Source: Gerris lacustris | Lineage: Eukaryota > Arthropoda > Insecta > Hemiptera > Gerridae | Direction of reading: 5' to 3' | Assembly: GCA_951217055.1 (NCBI GenBank) | Contig: OX578277.1 | Coordinates: 105,284,119-105,348,118, forward strand | Length of the DNA: 64,000 bases | Part shown: piece after piece, positions 1 to 11,040 of the stretch | Layout of the letters: each line of letters begins with the position of its first letter | Numbering within the stretch: the first letter of the stretch is position 1 | Notes under the pieces: model-generated | The model's input: the letters and a program-made list of their open reading frames with translations, nothing else | Told to the model about the DNA's origin: nothing | Databases searched by the model: none | Position numbers and translations under genes: made by a program

Positions 1-454
1 CTGAGGATTCCCCAAGTGACGTGGATTCCTATCTTAGGGTAGTGACACACTTCGTCTCGGGTAGAAGTTCTAAGGTTAAAAAAATCAAGTTTAAAGCCGC
101 GTGTAGCAAATAATCTGGGGAAAGACGCAGGTAGTGTTGTCGTGTTCAATACCAATTACCCTTAAAAGGTATAAGTAGTATACTTAGAGGATAACCATTG
201 GCACATTCGTAGTAATATTGAATGGTTTAGGGATTAACTCCTCCTTTAGAAACAGTGTTATATTTTGGGTTTTTTGCTAACGGTGCCTCTTCCAGTCTCA
301 GGTGTACCTGAGTCAGATACTTGACCAATATCATTCCACCTCTCTGGTTGTTGACAGTTATTGTATTCTTTTAGTCTTCGAACTTTCCCAGTGATTTTAA
401 ACTTTGTTTGTGTATTACATTTGTTGACCATGCCAAAGAATAGAAGTAACCGAA

Positions 455-1081
455 CTGCCCTGCTCTGACAGCGCTGCATACATACTGAAAGCGGGGGTGT
501 GTTTAAAAGTGTGTTCCCTAAAATGGTCCATGTAACATGTAACCTGCTTGGCTCATGCTGTTTTTCACCAGCTGTAAATGACTTAATTTCAGCGGGTAAA
601 CAAATTTTTATTAAAGCTCTAAGCCGAGTGCCAATCTTCAAGGAAATGCTACCAGGGACCCCTCTTCCTTCAGAGCCTATCCTAACAAGATGGGAAACTT
701 AAATAAGAGTGGCCCTTTATTACGCAGAACATGGAGAAAAAGTGAAAGTTCTATTATAAGAATTCGACGAAGAGAATAACATGGCAATTAAAATAGCCAA
801 GCAGGCACTGGGAAACGTTCAAACTTTGACGCAGCTAAATTTTATACGAGCATTTTTTTAAGTTGCCACATATGAAAGAAGAAGAAGAGGTGCAAGGCAC
901 TTCGTTGACTTCAGCTGCTAAAGTTGTCTTGGAGCTCCAAAAAGCTGCGATGGAGTTGCCGGGCCAAAAAGGAGAGCAAGCCCAAAAAATACTGGAAGCT
1001 GCTTTAAATGTAAATCCAGATTGGAATGAAATAGTTAAGGGTATAAATAATGCAAGGCGGAGACGCAGTATCAAGTTTTAA
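455..1081 (+). pseudogene. Broken hAT-derived (CGBP1-like/DUF659-type) transposase-like gene
   Basis: A decayed coding region in which successive frames read like the C-terminal half of the hAT-derived, CGBP1-like proteins common in insect genomes. Conceptual translation gives SDSAAYILKAGV (about 465-500), then PKMVHVTC (about 517-540), then PLPSEPILTRWET (about 660-702). An in-frame stop follows, then YYAEHGEKVKVLL, another stop, and NNMAIKIAKQALGNVQTL (about 775-830). After a T-run a frame change leads to a charged tail ending NPDWNEIVKGINN and a stop at 1081. At least two frameshifts (near 497 and 850) and two or more stops rule out a functional protein. The N-terminal half is not recognisable upstream. 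The family call rests on remembered motif order (SDAAPYMLKAG, HVTC, PxPxxPxLTRWGTW), so it is reasonable but not certain; a protein search would settle it. Confidence 0.5.
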
Positions 1082-2060
1082 AGACTGCTTTATATTGAAC
1101 TATGTATATGCCAATTGTTTCTACCAACGTGGAAAGGTCATTTTTGAAATTAAAAAATATACTAGCAAACAATCGCTAGAAATTAACCACAGAAAATATT
1201 GAAAAGATAATTATTGTACAGTATAATAATTTGAATTAAAGTATAGAAGTTTAATTAAAGTATAATAATTTTAATTTGAAATTTGTTTACAAAGCAAATT
1301 GCTACATAAAAAGAAGTGTATAAGTAAGAAACCTTCTTCATCTTATATACATATAAGTATGTATATGCACAAATTCTAATAAATTTAATTAAGTAGTAAA
1401 TGTGTTTTTTCAAATCCCCCCCCCCCCCCCCCCCCGGTTGGAATAAATAATTGATAGAGAATATAAAAGAATATTTTGGGCATGCAGAGAGAATGTATTT
1501 AGGCTTTTTAGAGCATATAATTCCTAACCCTAGTAATTATGTAGTTAATAGGACTCATGTTGCCCGATTTAATATCCCTTTTACAATGGAAAGGGGAGGT
1601 AGGAAAGTTGAAAAATAAATGCCACATTAGCTAAAATAAATGCCACATTTGGCCAAAATAAGTGCCATATTGCCACATTTTTTAGTGCCACAATTCATAA
1701 AAATAAATGCTACATTTTGAAGGTCTCTGATCATATGTAATGTTGATAATATAATTGTCATTGTTATATATTATGTTAGTGAAAGAAAAAAAAATACATA
1801 GTTCCGAATTTATTTACTCACATAATAGTGACAACCATCTAGAGAGCTGATCTTAAACCTATAAAAGGACAAATCTTTGGACAAAGGTTCTCACCAACAC
1901 CGCATCTAAACCGTGCCATTAATATGCCCCTATGTAGGGACAATAAGAGATAAAAAGAAAAATGTGTACAAGTAAAGAAGTACAGATGCAGAAAATAAAA
2001 CCTATACCTAGGATACAAGTGTAAACAAACCTGGGTGTCACACGTCAATTAATTTATTTT
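1082..2060. other. Gene-free AT-rich interval with poly-C tract and short ATGCCACATT repeats
   Basis: No coding signal seen. It holds a 20-base C run (1416-1435) and, at about 1612-1720, five irregular copies of a motif close to AAATAAATGCCACATT (variants GTGCCATATT and GCTACATTTT). No TIR or TSD was found around them. Confidence 0.5.
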
Positions 2061-2420
2061 TTGTTTACTTTTCCTTTTTCGCTGTCATTCAATAGCGCCC
2101 CATGGAGAGGAAAGAGACCACCCACACGTCGTTTTTTCCTTCTGGCCTCACAAAATTTAAAAACAAACAGGATTATGCTATTTCATGTGGATGGGCAACG
2201 AAGGGATTGTAGTCACACGACAAGCCTGCAGGATGGAATGAGCGGATTGTCTCACAGGAAAGATTGCAGGAAAGTAGTTGTGTGGATGATTATCAATCAT
2301 GCCGTGCTTTCCTTTGTGATTAAGAAAAAGGAAAGTCTGTCGGGAAAGAACGACAGTGGATGGGGCGCTAATGTTTACCTCTTTATAAAAAATCACAAAT
2401 TTGAAAACCCGTCAAAATGA
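2061..2420 (+). other. Unassigned 119-codon open frame, probably not a gene
   Basis: An open frame of 119 codons starts MFTFPFSLSFNSAPWRGK and ends just inside a dispersed repeat (2416-2677). The stretch 2080-2390 is less AT-rich than its surroundings and is also open on the opposite strand. I recognise no domain, signal peptide or membrane segment with confidence. The overlap with a repeat at the 3-prime end argues against a conserved gene. Confidence 0.12.
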
Positions 2421-2677
2421 AGATTGTAAATACTATGGGATATGTCAAAACAAATAAAATAAATTGCGGTGGTTTTCCGAACTAACTTTCCATACAGCAA
2501 AATTTGCTGAAAACTAAATAAATTCTTCTGAAAGATGGCTATAAGTATTAAAATAATGCATTGTCATCATGTTCTGAGCTATTCTAAAAGTTTCAAATGT
2601 TTAGCTACTCGGGAAGTTAGTTAAAAATCGATTGCAAGATTTGTACTGGACAAACAAACAAGAAAGCAAGCTAATAT
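2416..2677 (+). repeat. Dispersed repeat A, copy 1
   Basis: About 260 bp highly similar to 39072-39334 in the same orientation. Shared landmarks are GATATGTCAAAACAAATAAA, AAAATTTGCT, GAAAGATG, AATAATGCATTGTCATC, ACTCGGGAAGTTAGTTAA and ACAAACAAACAAGAAAGCAA. Copy 1 abuts HL1 directly, but copy 2 does not, so A is an independent unit. No coding content; family unknown. Confidence 0.8.
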
Positions 2678-3405
2678 AAACAGGTCAAGTGTGTGCTAGT
2701 CAGCACACAGCGAGGGTCCGTAGGCCACACTATATAGTGTTTAACTGTAAAGTGTATAAACAGTGTTTTTTAAAAATGCTAAAAAGCTTACTTTGAACCA
2801 TTCTAAGGGTCTGATATTCTCAAAACACAATCTGATAAAGTATTTTTTGCCACTGAACCGGACTACAACCATATAAATACATCGAAAAGACCATAATTAT
2901 AAAAAAAAAAAAAAAAGTATTTTTTCAATAAAAAATAAAATCATATTTTTTTCGAAATTTCCAAAAAGTGGTATCTTTACTTTTGGTCGATGAATGTTCA
3001 GGAATTTTTTCAGATTTTTTGCACTTCACATAAGCGAGATAGAAGGGGGGACACGTTTCACACCCACTTCAAACTTGCCTACGCTCGCCCTATCAAAGTT
3101 ATATCCAAAGAATTATATATTTTTGTAATCAGCTCGACGTACCCTTTCATATGATACCCCTTACGGTGTCGAAAAAAAAAAAAAAAAAAAATTAACCCTT
3201 AAGTTTTTTTACCCTAATTTTTTTGAAAAATATTTTTTTTAAGTCGCTATATTTTTAAAATATGTGGGTAGGTACAAGACACATACATGCCAAATTTCAA
3301 AGTGATCGGACGAAAGGTGTAGCCGTGAGAGCACGCGAGAGGACGGACGGACAGACACACGCAGGAAAATATAAGGATCCTTGGTTTTGCCTACGGACCC
3401 TAAAA
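2678..3405 (-). mobile_element. HL1 copy 1: Helentron-associated (HINE/DINE-like) element
   Basis: Read on the minus strand, it begins TTTTAGGGTCCGTAGGC and ends with the inverted copy GCCTACGGACCCT, then a hairpin (GTGTGCT/AGCACAC, 2691-2708) and ACTTGACCTGTTT. The subterminal inverted repeats lie at 2713-2725 and 3389-3401. Just inside the head is a GTCTGTCCGTCC-like tract, as is usual in insect HINEs. Two further copies (30162-30852, 37769-38489) share both ends and have the same orientation. No ORF, so non-autonomous. The class is inferred from this architecture, not from an encoded Rep/helicase. Confidence 0.78.
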
Positions 3406-3489
3406 AACGTGGTAAAAATATTTTATTAGATAGATTATTTTGGGAACAATTCTCCTTTAAGTTCCCTTGATCTCCTATCTTAGGGATCA

Positions 3490-3620
3490 AATGACTTTTG
3501 AAATCAGAGACATAAAAATATTTCGCTCTTCAGAACGATCTTATAGCTTCCATTACTAGTAAGCTCTCGGAGGTAAAATATCTTTTACTAGCAACCTAAT
3601 CGGAGGATCGTAAAACGTAA
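3490..3620 (-). repeat. Remnant of repeat C head
   Basis: A short stretch reading ATCTTATAGCTTCCATTAC then AGTAAGCTCTCGGAGG resembles the head of repeat C seen complete at 16890-17010 in the same orientation. Heavily diverged. Confidence 0.4.
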
Positions 3621-4798
3621 TTAATATTCAATACCATTCAACATCTTATAAATGTCATAATGGATGTATAACATAATGGATCATGACATAACTGTGGTCG
3701 GAAAAAAAATACTAAACATGTAAGAGGCACTCCTTGACATCAATTTTATTTGGAAGAATCTGAACAAATTAACATTTATAAATCTTTTCTACAGTAAAAA
3801 ACAATGATTTATTATTTCTAAATGTTTAGTTGCGATTGAAAAAGGGACGGAAAAAAGTCAATTATAATTTACATTTAAATTGAAGAAATGAAAAATGCTA
3901 GGAAGCATAGAGAATACAATTAAAGAATAAAACTATTAAATTAGTTTTGTATTATATTATTTTAAAGTTCGAATGATTTAATTATGTCGAAGCCTATAAT
4001 TAGGGACATTTCATTGACTATTAATTGGATTGTGTTACACTCAACAAATTATGAATTTCTCAGTAAAATAACAAGAAACTCAAAGCATGTTATAATATTT
4101 CAAATGGAGGCTATTAAAAAATCAATTTTCAAATAGTTTAAATACATAAATTGGTTCGTTAAGTCAGCTCTGATTTATAATGTTTTTGTTTTTAAGTGAG
4201 CCTTATTAAGTCAGGTATTGAAACTAACTAAATACAAACTTGTAAATTTATTTTCTATGCTAATTATATGGGTTGGCCATTGGTTCTAAGACAGATGTAA
4301 TTTGTCTCAACGTCATTAGATAAAATATTCTGATTTATTTAACTTGTTCTTGATCATGAAAATAAACTTGCTTTATTTACAAACTCATTATAACTAGATT
4401 AGTACATTTATATAATATAATTGACTCTAATTTTATAGCTTTGTGTCTACATATAATTCTAACTTGATTAGACACTGATAAAATACAGTAAAACAACGTA
4501 TAACAATATAATACGCTAAATAAAAGTACACAGATGGGCAAAAACGTTCGAAATCTCGAAACCTGATCACAAAAATTATCTCTAATAATATCATTATACT
4601 GTTATCTCTGTAATATCGTTACTGTTCATTTTCAAAAAAAAAAAAATTAGTTAAGATCAAATATATGAAAGTTTTAAGTTTAAAGTTGAAATCGGAATGT
4701 GTTGATTTGTTACATTTATGTAAAATTAAATGTTTAAGAATATTGGTGTAATTGACAGTACCTGATTTCAGGTGAATTGACGAAAATCAGTAAGATTC
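3621..4798. other. AT-rich interval, nothing recognised
   Basis: About 1.2 kb of very AT-rich sequence. I see no ORF, inverted repeat or similarity to the other repeat families here. Confidence 0.4.
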
Positions 4799-5806
4799 TT
4801 TTTTTTTTTTTTTTTAATTTTTATTAAATAACACAACTACAATTTAAATTGCAATAAGAGATAATGATAATAATGTTATGTGGCGGGAAAGACATGAAGA
4901 AGAAGGAGTCCAGTGACTACACTTCCTTAGCAGTAAATACATATAGTAAAATATTTATAATACAGAATATCTAATGATAAAGTGGATTAGATTAATTATT
5001 ATAGAAGTTTAACATAATATAAGGGAAAACAATATTTTAAGATAAGAGATCTCTAGGCCATCTCTTCTTCAAACGTCTTGGTGGATTGCTTGGGATAAAC
5101 TGAGAGGACAGAAGTTGTACAAGAGGATTAGCATGGAGGGATATGGATTCATGGAATTTTCTATATCGGGATACGGTTAGATCTCGGACAAAAGGCACAT
5201 TTAAATCTTCATGGAGAGTTAGGTTAGAAACATAAAAAGGAGCATTGGTTATTTTTCTAAGGATTTTTGACTGCAGGATTTGGAGACGACGGGAATTGGA
5301 AGGCTTGGTGCTGCCCCACACTTCTAGACCTTAGGTCCAAGCTAGTTTTAGAACTACATTATAAATACGAAGCTTGTTGTTAGAGAAATCTTAGACCTAC
5401 GATCAAGAAGACCGAGTAGTAACTTGTATCTTCGTGTGATGTCAGTACGTTTTGTTTTTGTGTGTAGTTGCCATGTTAATCGTCGGTCAAGGAAAAGGCC
5501 AAGGTATCGGACGGAGTCGGACTGAGGAATGGGAACTTGATTAAGGGTGACTGGAGGACAGGTGTTATGACGAAGAGCAAAGGTGACGTGCACACTTTTC
5601 TGTTCGTTTATCTTTATCCTCCATTTCCTTAACCAAGGTTCGAGGAGTAACAAATGACTTTGGGTATTATCGGATGCAAGGAGGTGGTTCTCTTGGACAG
5701 AAAGGATTGCCTTGTCATCTGCAAAGGTGGCAAGGAATGTTAAGGGATGCTGGGGAATATCATGAGTATATAATATGGAGTAAAGGAGAGGTCCTAGGAG
5801 TAATAT
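4799..5806 (-). mobile_element. 5-prime-truncated Jockey-like non-LTR retrotransposon
   Basis: The minus strand encodes the C-terminal part of a reverse transcriptase and ends in a tail seen on the plus strand as 17 Ts at 4799-4815. The coding match starts abruptly near 5800, in the middle of the RT domain, which is typical of 5-prime truncation during target-primed reverse transcription. No convincing target duplication was found at the two ends. Two fusions of frame and one internal stop show it is dead. Confidence 0.85.
5037..5800 (-). pseudogene. Jockey-like reverse transcriptase, C-terminal fragment
   Basis: On the minus strand the frames read LGPLLYSILYTHDIPQHP, then TFADDKAIL, which carries the RT catalytic [YF]xDD motif as F-A-D-D. 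Next come WLRKWRIKINEQKSVHVTF and SVRYLGLFLDRRLTW. After a frame break near 5340-5354 the thumb region continues as LEVWGSTKPSN, SKILRKITNAPFYVSN and LHEDLNVPFV. This order is the standard jockey/BEL12-like pol C-terminus; no RNase H follows. The enzyme would normally copy its own RNA at a nicked target in the nucleus. Here everything N-terminal to motif B is missing, and a stop (WT*GLEVW) plus frameshifts make it non-functional. Recognition is confident; the exact clade is inferred. Confidence 0.88.
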
Positions 5807-5819
5807 TTAAATATTTATA

Positions 5820-6355
5820 TATCTACAAGAGTTTGCTTCTGAGCTTACAGATCGTTCTGAAGAACAAAACATTTTTTAGGTCTCCGATTTCAAAAATTCT
5901 AAGACTGATATCCGTTTCAGACACCTGGGAACTTTTTTGGTTCCGTTTCTGTCTGTCGTCTGTCGATCTGTTGGCCTGTCGCTCAATTTTTGCGAACCAA
6001 CATATTATCTAAAAACTAAACGTCCAATTTTAATGAAATTTGTATGGTAGGTCATAATTAGCCTATTGTTGTTCCCATATAAGTGTCAACCTTCTACGCC
6101 TATTTATTTCTCTTCCACATGCGCAAAACATACATTAATTTACATCAATAGCTTCAAAAGTACTTATCTGATTTGTATGAAACTTTTATAGTTAATCGAA
6201 AGTAGTCTATAGATTGCCCCAGATTAATTTCAACCATCAGCGCACTTGTTGATACTTTCGACTGATTAAAAAAACGGGGGAAACAATTAATGAAATTAGA
6301 CAGTAGAGGGGGGGGGGGACTATGTGCTACACCAATTGGCAATCTATTTTATAGA
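5820..6355 (+). repeat. Repeat C, copy 1
   Basis: Related to 62940-63825 (+), 14970-17010 (-) and part of 25985-26575 (+). Landmarks: a head resembling GCTTCTGAGCTTACAG, TCCGTTTCAGACACC, a GTCTGTCGTCTGTCG tract, GCGAACCAACATATTATCT, the AAGTGTCAACCTTCTACGCC block, AAAACGGGGGAAACAATTAA and an end at CACCAATTGGCAATCTATTT. Non-coding. The internal tract and the short stem at the right end (TGCCA/TGGCA in better copies) suggest another HINE-like family, but subterminal repeats were not verified. Confidence 0.65.
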
Positions 6356-6551
6356 AAACACTAACTAAAACAATAATCAGCTGTTGCAAATCGAAGTATT
6401 GCAAATGTGAGGCTTTTAATTTCCTTTAAAGACCCAACAAATCAAGTATTCATTTTTACGTTCTTAATTCACCTTCATCATATTTAATACTTCTTACCAT
6501 CATTATTGCTAATGGGAAAGGTTTGTCTAAAAACATTTACCACAAGGGTTA

Positions 6552-6787
6552 GATACTTCTTTAGTTTATTACTCCCCTATGATTTTTTAGAATGTAAAAT
6601 GTCTTTGACTAAATAACTATTAACACAAAGGGATGTTTAGTCCAATGTACTTTGGGACAAAGGAATATCACACTTCCATTTTTATAAGGGGAGTAACAGT
6701 CTAAAGAAGAACATTTCGTACATCTTCTTTAGATTGTTACTCCACTCTGTTTTATTAATAAGGAGAGTAACAATCTAAAGAAGTGCC
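6552..6787. mobile_element. MITE Q copy 1 with 8-bp TSD
   Basis: A 236-bp element with TIRs ACTTCTTTAGTTTATTACTC and the inverse of ACTTCTTTAGATTGTTACTC. It is flanked by a perfect 8-bp duplication, AAGGGTTA (6544-6551 and 6788-6795). The terminal motif also occurs twice inside as an inverted pair (about 6700-6745), so the unit can fold as two hairpins in a row. 8-bp TSDs fit hAT or P superfamily mobilisation. No coding capacity. Confidence 0.85.
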
Positions 6788-6808
6788 AAGGGTTATACAT
6801 ACTTTATA

Positions 6809-6995
6809 TTTTTATGGTCCGTAGCCAAAAACGAGGATCCTTTTACATTATTGCGCTTGTCTGTATGTCTGTCTGTCTGTAACACGCCTGATCTCCGAAA
6901 GTACTCAACACACAAATTTGAAACTTTTCAGTTATGTTATGTGTAATAACCCAATCACAGGAAAATTATCCCTCAAAAATTAAGGGTATAGGATA
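6809..6995 (+). mobile_element. HL1-related head fragment
   Basis: Starts TTTTTATGGTCCGTAGCC AAAAACGAGGATCC (read across the gap) and is followed by a GTCTGTCTGTCTGT tract, matching the head layout of HL1. No 3-prime subterminal repeat or hairpin was found downstream, so it is a truncated or diverged relative. It lies just right of MITE Q. Confidence 0.5.
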
Positions 6996-7087
6996 TTTTA
7001 AGGTGTTAATTCTTTTTTAACGGCTAATTTATTTTCTTCTACTCTGTAGAGGTTATACTACTGAGGTGTTCCACTAAACAAACCTCC

Positions 7088-7372
7088 ATGATGATTGATG
7101 ATGAAGACAATATTAGATTTATAAAGGATGAGATGTTTGCACGCATGCAATCGATACGATATTATCATGAAACAGAAACATGTCTCATCTCTCTGGAATT
7201 CAAACTTTACTCAGGTACGTCTGTATTTAAACTTAAATTGAATGGAACGAGTTTATTAGCTACTCACTTGCGAGTTTACATGATGTTAGTAAATTCACTC
7301 CCTGTAAACTATTTAGTAAACTCGGCACTGACATTGCTTGAGCGAGTTAACTTGAATGCTGAGCCACTTTAA
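7088..7372 (+). other. Unassigned 94-codon open frame
   Basis: Starts MMIDDEDNIRFIKDEMF and ends NLNAEPL. No recognised domain. The DNA contains several GAGTTTA/TAAACTC inverted motifs (7220-7350), so the frame may be chance inside a folded repeat. No repeat copy seen elsewhere in the window. Confidence 0.15.
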
Positions 7373-7375
7373 TTA

Positions 7376-8005
7376 CTTGCCATTCTTAATTTAATTGCCG
7401 TAGCTGGGTATTCGGAGAGATTTTGATGGATTTATACGTTTTGAGGTCCCCTGAGTCCAAAAAAGTGGTTTTTAATAAATGTAATCCCAGAAAAGTGAGA
7501 CACGATTCACACTAATGATCACACCGAGTAGAATACTAAAGAGGCCGGATCCCCCGTCCTACAAGATCCTAATGTTGATCGCAACGTAAAAGAAAGAGAA
7601 ATAGGTAAAACTGAAGAATATGAGGCGGTTTATAGAAAAGATGGCGGGCCTCACTTCAACGTATTTTTATGAAAAAGGGATATTAACTCTCCAATCAACA
7701 AATCATACATATATACCTAATTTCTCAAATGTTTAAATCCTACAAATGTACTGTTTGACAAAGGAATATTATCTATCAAGTGTATAAATTAAGCAAAGTT
7801 GTGCCACCAAGCGATTCTCAACCGTATCATCTCCTTCAGTTCAACCGAAAAAAATATAAAAATAAATTATATATTTACTAAAAAACAGTAGGTCGATGAC
7901 GCCATAAATGTGTAGTTCAGCATTTTAGAGGCTAGTGCAGTATGACGTAATTTGTGCGAGCCTTCTAAATGCTGTTAATATGCACATATTTTAAACCGTA
8001 CTTAA
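7376..8005. other. Interval without recognised features
   Basis: About 630 bp leading into the minisatellite. No ORF, TIR or similarity to other repeats seen. Confidence 0.35.
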
Positions 8006-9056
8006 TCTGTGGTCCCGGGATTTAAGAATAATCAATAATCCTTTACTTGAGGTCCCTGGGTTTAAGTGTAATCAATAATCCTTTACTTGAGGTCCCTGGG
8101 TTTAAGAATAATCAATAATCCTTTACTTGAGGTCCCTGGGTTTAAGTATAATCAATAATCCTTTACTTAAGGTCCCTGGGTTTAAGTATAATCAATACTC
8201 CTTTACTTGAGATCCCTGGGTTTAAGAATAATCAATAATCCTTTACTTGAGGTCCCTGGGTTCAAGAATAATCAATAATCCTTTACTTGAGGTCCCTGGG
8301 TTTAAGTATAATCAATAATCCTTTACTTGAGATCCCTGGGTTTAAGAATAATCAATAATCCTTTACTTGAGGTCCCTGGGTTTAAGTATAATCAATACTC
8401 CTTTACTTTAGATCCCTGGGTTTAAGTATAATCAATAATCCTTTACTTGAGATCCCTGGGTTTAAGTATAATCAATACTCCTTTACTTTAGATCCCTGGG
8501 TTTAAGAATAATCAATAATCCTTTACTTGAGGTCCCTGGGTTTAAGTATAATCAATACTCCTTTACTTTAGATCCCTGGGTTTAAGTATAATCAATAATC
8601 CTTTACTTGAGGTCCCTGGGTTTAAGTATAATCAATACTCCTTTACTTTAGATCCCTGGGTTTAAGTATAATCAATAATCCTTTACTTGAGATCCCTGGG
8701 TTTAAGAATCATCAATAATCCTTTACATGAGGTCCCTGGGTTTAACTATAATCAATACTCCTTTACTTTAGATCCCTGGGTTTAAGTATAATCAATAATC
8801 CTTTACTTGAGATCCCTGTGTTTAAGTATAATCAATAACCCTTTACTTGAGATCCCTGGGTTTAAGTATAATCAATACTCCTTTACTTGAGGTCCCTGGG
8901 TTTAATTGTAATCAATAATCCTTTACTTGAGGTCCGTGGGTTTAAGTATAATCAATACTCCTTTACTTGAGGTCCCTGGGTTTAAGTATAATCAATAATC
9001 CTTTACTTGAGGTCCCTGGGTTTAAGTATAATCAATAATCCTTTATTTGAGTCCCT
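8006..9056 (+). repeat. 40-bp minisatellite with 80-bp higher-order period
   Basis: About 26 tandem copies of a 40-bp unit built from CTTTACTTGAGGTCCCTGGG followed by TTTAAGTATAATCAATAATC. The variant AATACTCCTTTACTTTAGAT recurs every 80 bp at about 8394, 8474, 8554 and 8634, with another at 8754, so part of the array was amplified as dimers. The unit is not a multiple of three and carries no ORF. The first unit (GGTCCCGGGATTTAAGAATA) and the last (9047-9056) are the most diverged. Confidence 0.97.
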
Positions 9057-9701
9057 GGGCAACACTCATTGCGATATAGGTAGTAAGTTGTTTAAGATTA
9101 CAAATTAAGGCAACGAACACTAGACAATCGAAATTATCTCAAATAAAAACTCTAACCTTCAAACGAGGTTATCTTAACTAGAGCTATGTATTATAGTTAC
9201 TTTAAACTACCGTATGTGGTAATTTTACATCCACATTCCTGTAACATAACCTTCACTTACAATGTAATCAAACAACTAAATAGTGAAATAATTTTATTGC
9301 ATAGTGATCGTAGATAATAACTATCAACTGACATTACCTCAAAAAAAAGGGTGAAATATTGCGAAAACGAGACTCCGTGTTAATTCAAAGATAAGATAAT
9401 ATCTCATTGAGACGTAATAACAACTTGTAAAGGCTCGGTCATATAGCAAGCGGATAGTCCACGAACACAGTACGCTTTAACATTGTGTTATCCAGGGTAA
9501 AAAGAAGACGGACTATCGCGGCGGACAGATGAACAGATATAAATATATTTTCCATAAAGTTCGCAACGGACAGAAGTCAGAAAAAACTAAGAAACAGATA
9601 AATACATTTAATGTCTGCGCAAGTATTCTACAGTACAGACTATAAAACTCCTCACTATTTTTACTTTAATTAACGTACCCACTTTGATTCGTCATCATTT
9701 C
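9057..9701. other. Interval without recognised features
   Basis: Single-copy-looking AT-rich sequence between the minisatellite and fold-back element E. Nothing supported. Confidence 0.35.
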
Positions 9702-9704
9702 ATA

Positions 9705-10280
9705 TAGTCCAGGAGATAGCGTGCAAAAAAGTGTCTGACTAACATCAAGCTAGAATTTTATATACGTCAATCTTTTAGCGCCTTTCAAGAATATGTGGTC
9801 AGCTAAGTTCGTCTGCGGGACATAGCTTGGCAATAGGCGTTTGAAAAAACATACCGGTGGAGAGCGGCCACGTCTCACCAATTATGGTGGACAATGTGAT
9901 TTTCATGATCCTGAGTACAGAATTAGTTGGTAGACCAAAAATCAATTCGATGTTATTTTCACACTTGATAGGTTAATTATTTAAATATTACTAAAAATCA
10001 ACGTTGTCACCTGTCAACGGACAAACTAACATCAACTTGATTTTCGGTCTACTAACTAATTCTGTACTCAGGATCATGAAAATCACATTGTCAACCATAA
10101 TTGGAGAGACATGGCCGCTCTCCACTGGTTTGTCCTTTTCAAACGCCTATTGCCAAGCTATGTCCCGCAGACGAACTTAGCCGACCATATATTCTTAAAA
10201 GGCGCTAAAAGATTGAATTGCATACAAAATTCTAGCTTGATGTTAGTCAGACACTTTTTTGCACGCTATCTCCTGGACTA
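9705..10280. mobile_element. Fold-back TIR element E, copy 1 (TSD ATA)
   Basis: A 576-bp element consisting almost wholly of two inverted arms of roughly 250 bp. It starts TAGTCCAGGAGATAGCG and ends in the inverse, CGCTATCTCCTGGACTA. Flanks are ATA at 9702-9704 and 10281-10283. Copy 2 (12925-13350) has the same termini with TTA flanks. A 3-bp T/A-only duplication is typical of PIF/Harbinger elements; a TA duplication (Tc1/mariner) cannot be excluded, because each end also carries TA. No coding capacity. Confidence 0.88.
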
Positions 10281-10337
10281 ATATTCGTATTCTACAACAG
10301 AAGAAGGAATTCTTCATTATCGGAGAAACTATCATAC

Positions 10338-10619
10338 ATGTTGATTAAAACAAAAAGAAAACACGAGTTTAGGACAGAAACAGGAACAATCAAGCAGTTA
10401 GCACTTGGTTGCGATTTGGAATTGTTTTCACACAGGTTACAGTTTCAGGTTCGTCCTCATTTGTCCGCATTCTGTTTAAACACCGCAGTCCGAGGCGGAT
10501 TGGGATGCTTCGTTCGGGTGCTTAATTTAAGTGATATATTTCTATTAAAGTATAATTATAATTTTTGTTTGATTTTTATGTTTATCCCAAATTCAGTGTT
10601 ATATCTGCGATGTGTTTAA
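10338..10619 (+). other. Unassigned 93-codon open frame
   Basis: Starts MLIKTKRKHEFRTETG and ends PNSVLYLRCV. Lies between E copy 1 and a repeat region. No domain recognised; the C-terminal third is AT-driven and hydrophobic. Probably fortuitous. Confidence 0.12.
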
Positions 10620-10659
10620 GAGTACAGTCGCATGCCTTGGAAGGTTTGTGAGTTAGTAA

Positions 10660-10830
10660 AACTATGTTTAAATTTTGGTACACATGGGTACGGGGTACAA
10701 ATGTTAAAATAATGAAAACCTTTAATGATGTATATTGTTAAAAGCTCTTTAAGAATTACAGTAATTGTTGTAATGTACATTTTTGTCTTATTTTCATTTA
10801 GGAGGGGGGTAAAGTGGAAAATAAAGGCAA
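10660..10830 (-). repeat. HL3-like fragment
   Basis: Shares GGTACACATGGGTACGGGGT and then AAAGCTCTTTAAGAATTACAG with the interior of HL3 (41440-41590) in the opposite orientation, and with 11281-11450. Confidence 0.55.
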
Positions 10831-11040
10831 AATATAACTACATATATCTATATATAAATAAAAATGAATGTTTGTTTATCAGTATGTCTCTTATGCCAAT
10901 ATTGTGTATTGTACAAGTGTATATTGCAAATTGTGATATAAATTTTTCATATAAGGCAATATGATTTAACTAAATAAACTACACATTTTTAAGTTTTAGG
11001 TAGTCATACTACGGAAAGTTTAAATTTAAATCAAATTATA

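Noticed and set aside
258..641. 127-codon minus-strand open frame, the longest in the window
   Set aside because: It overlaps, in antisense, the plus-strand hAT-like coding trace and has no recognisable domain.
2178..2396. Minus-strand frame with GKHGMIDNHPHN, faintly like a transposase N-terminal region
   Set aside because: The resemblance covers only a few residues and does not continue in any frame.
8006..9056. CRISPR-like array of regular repeats
   Set aside because: Units are contiguous 40-bp tandem copies with no unique spacers, in eukaryotic transposon-rich DNA.
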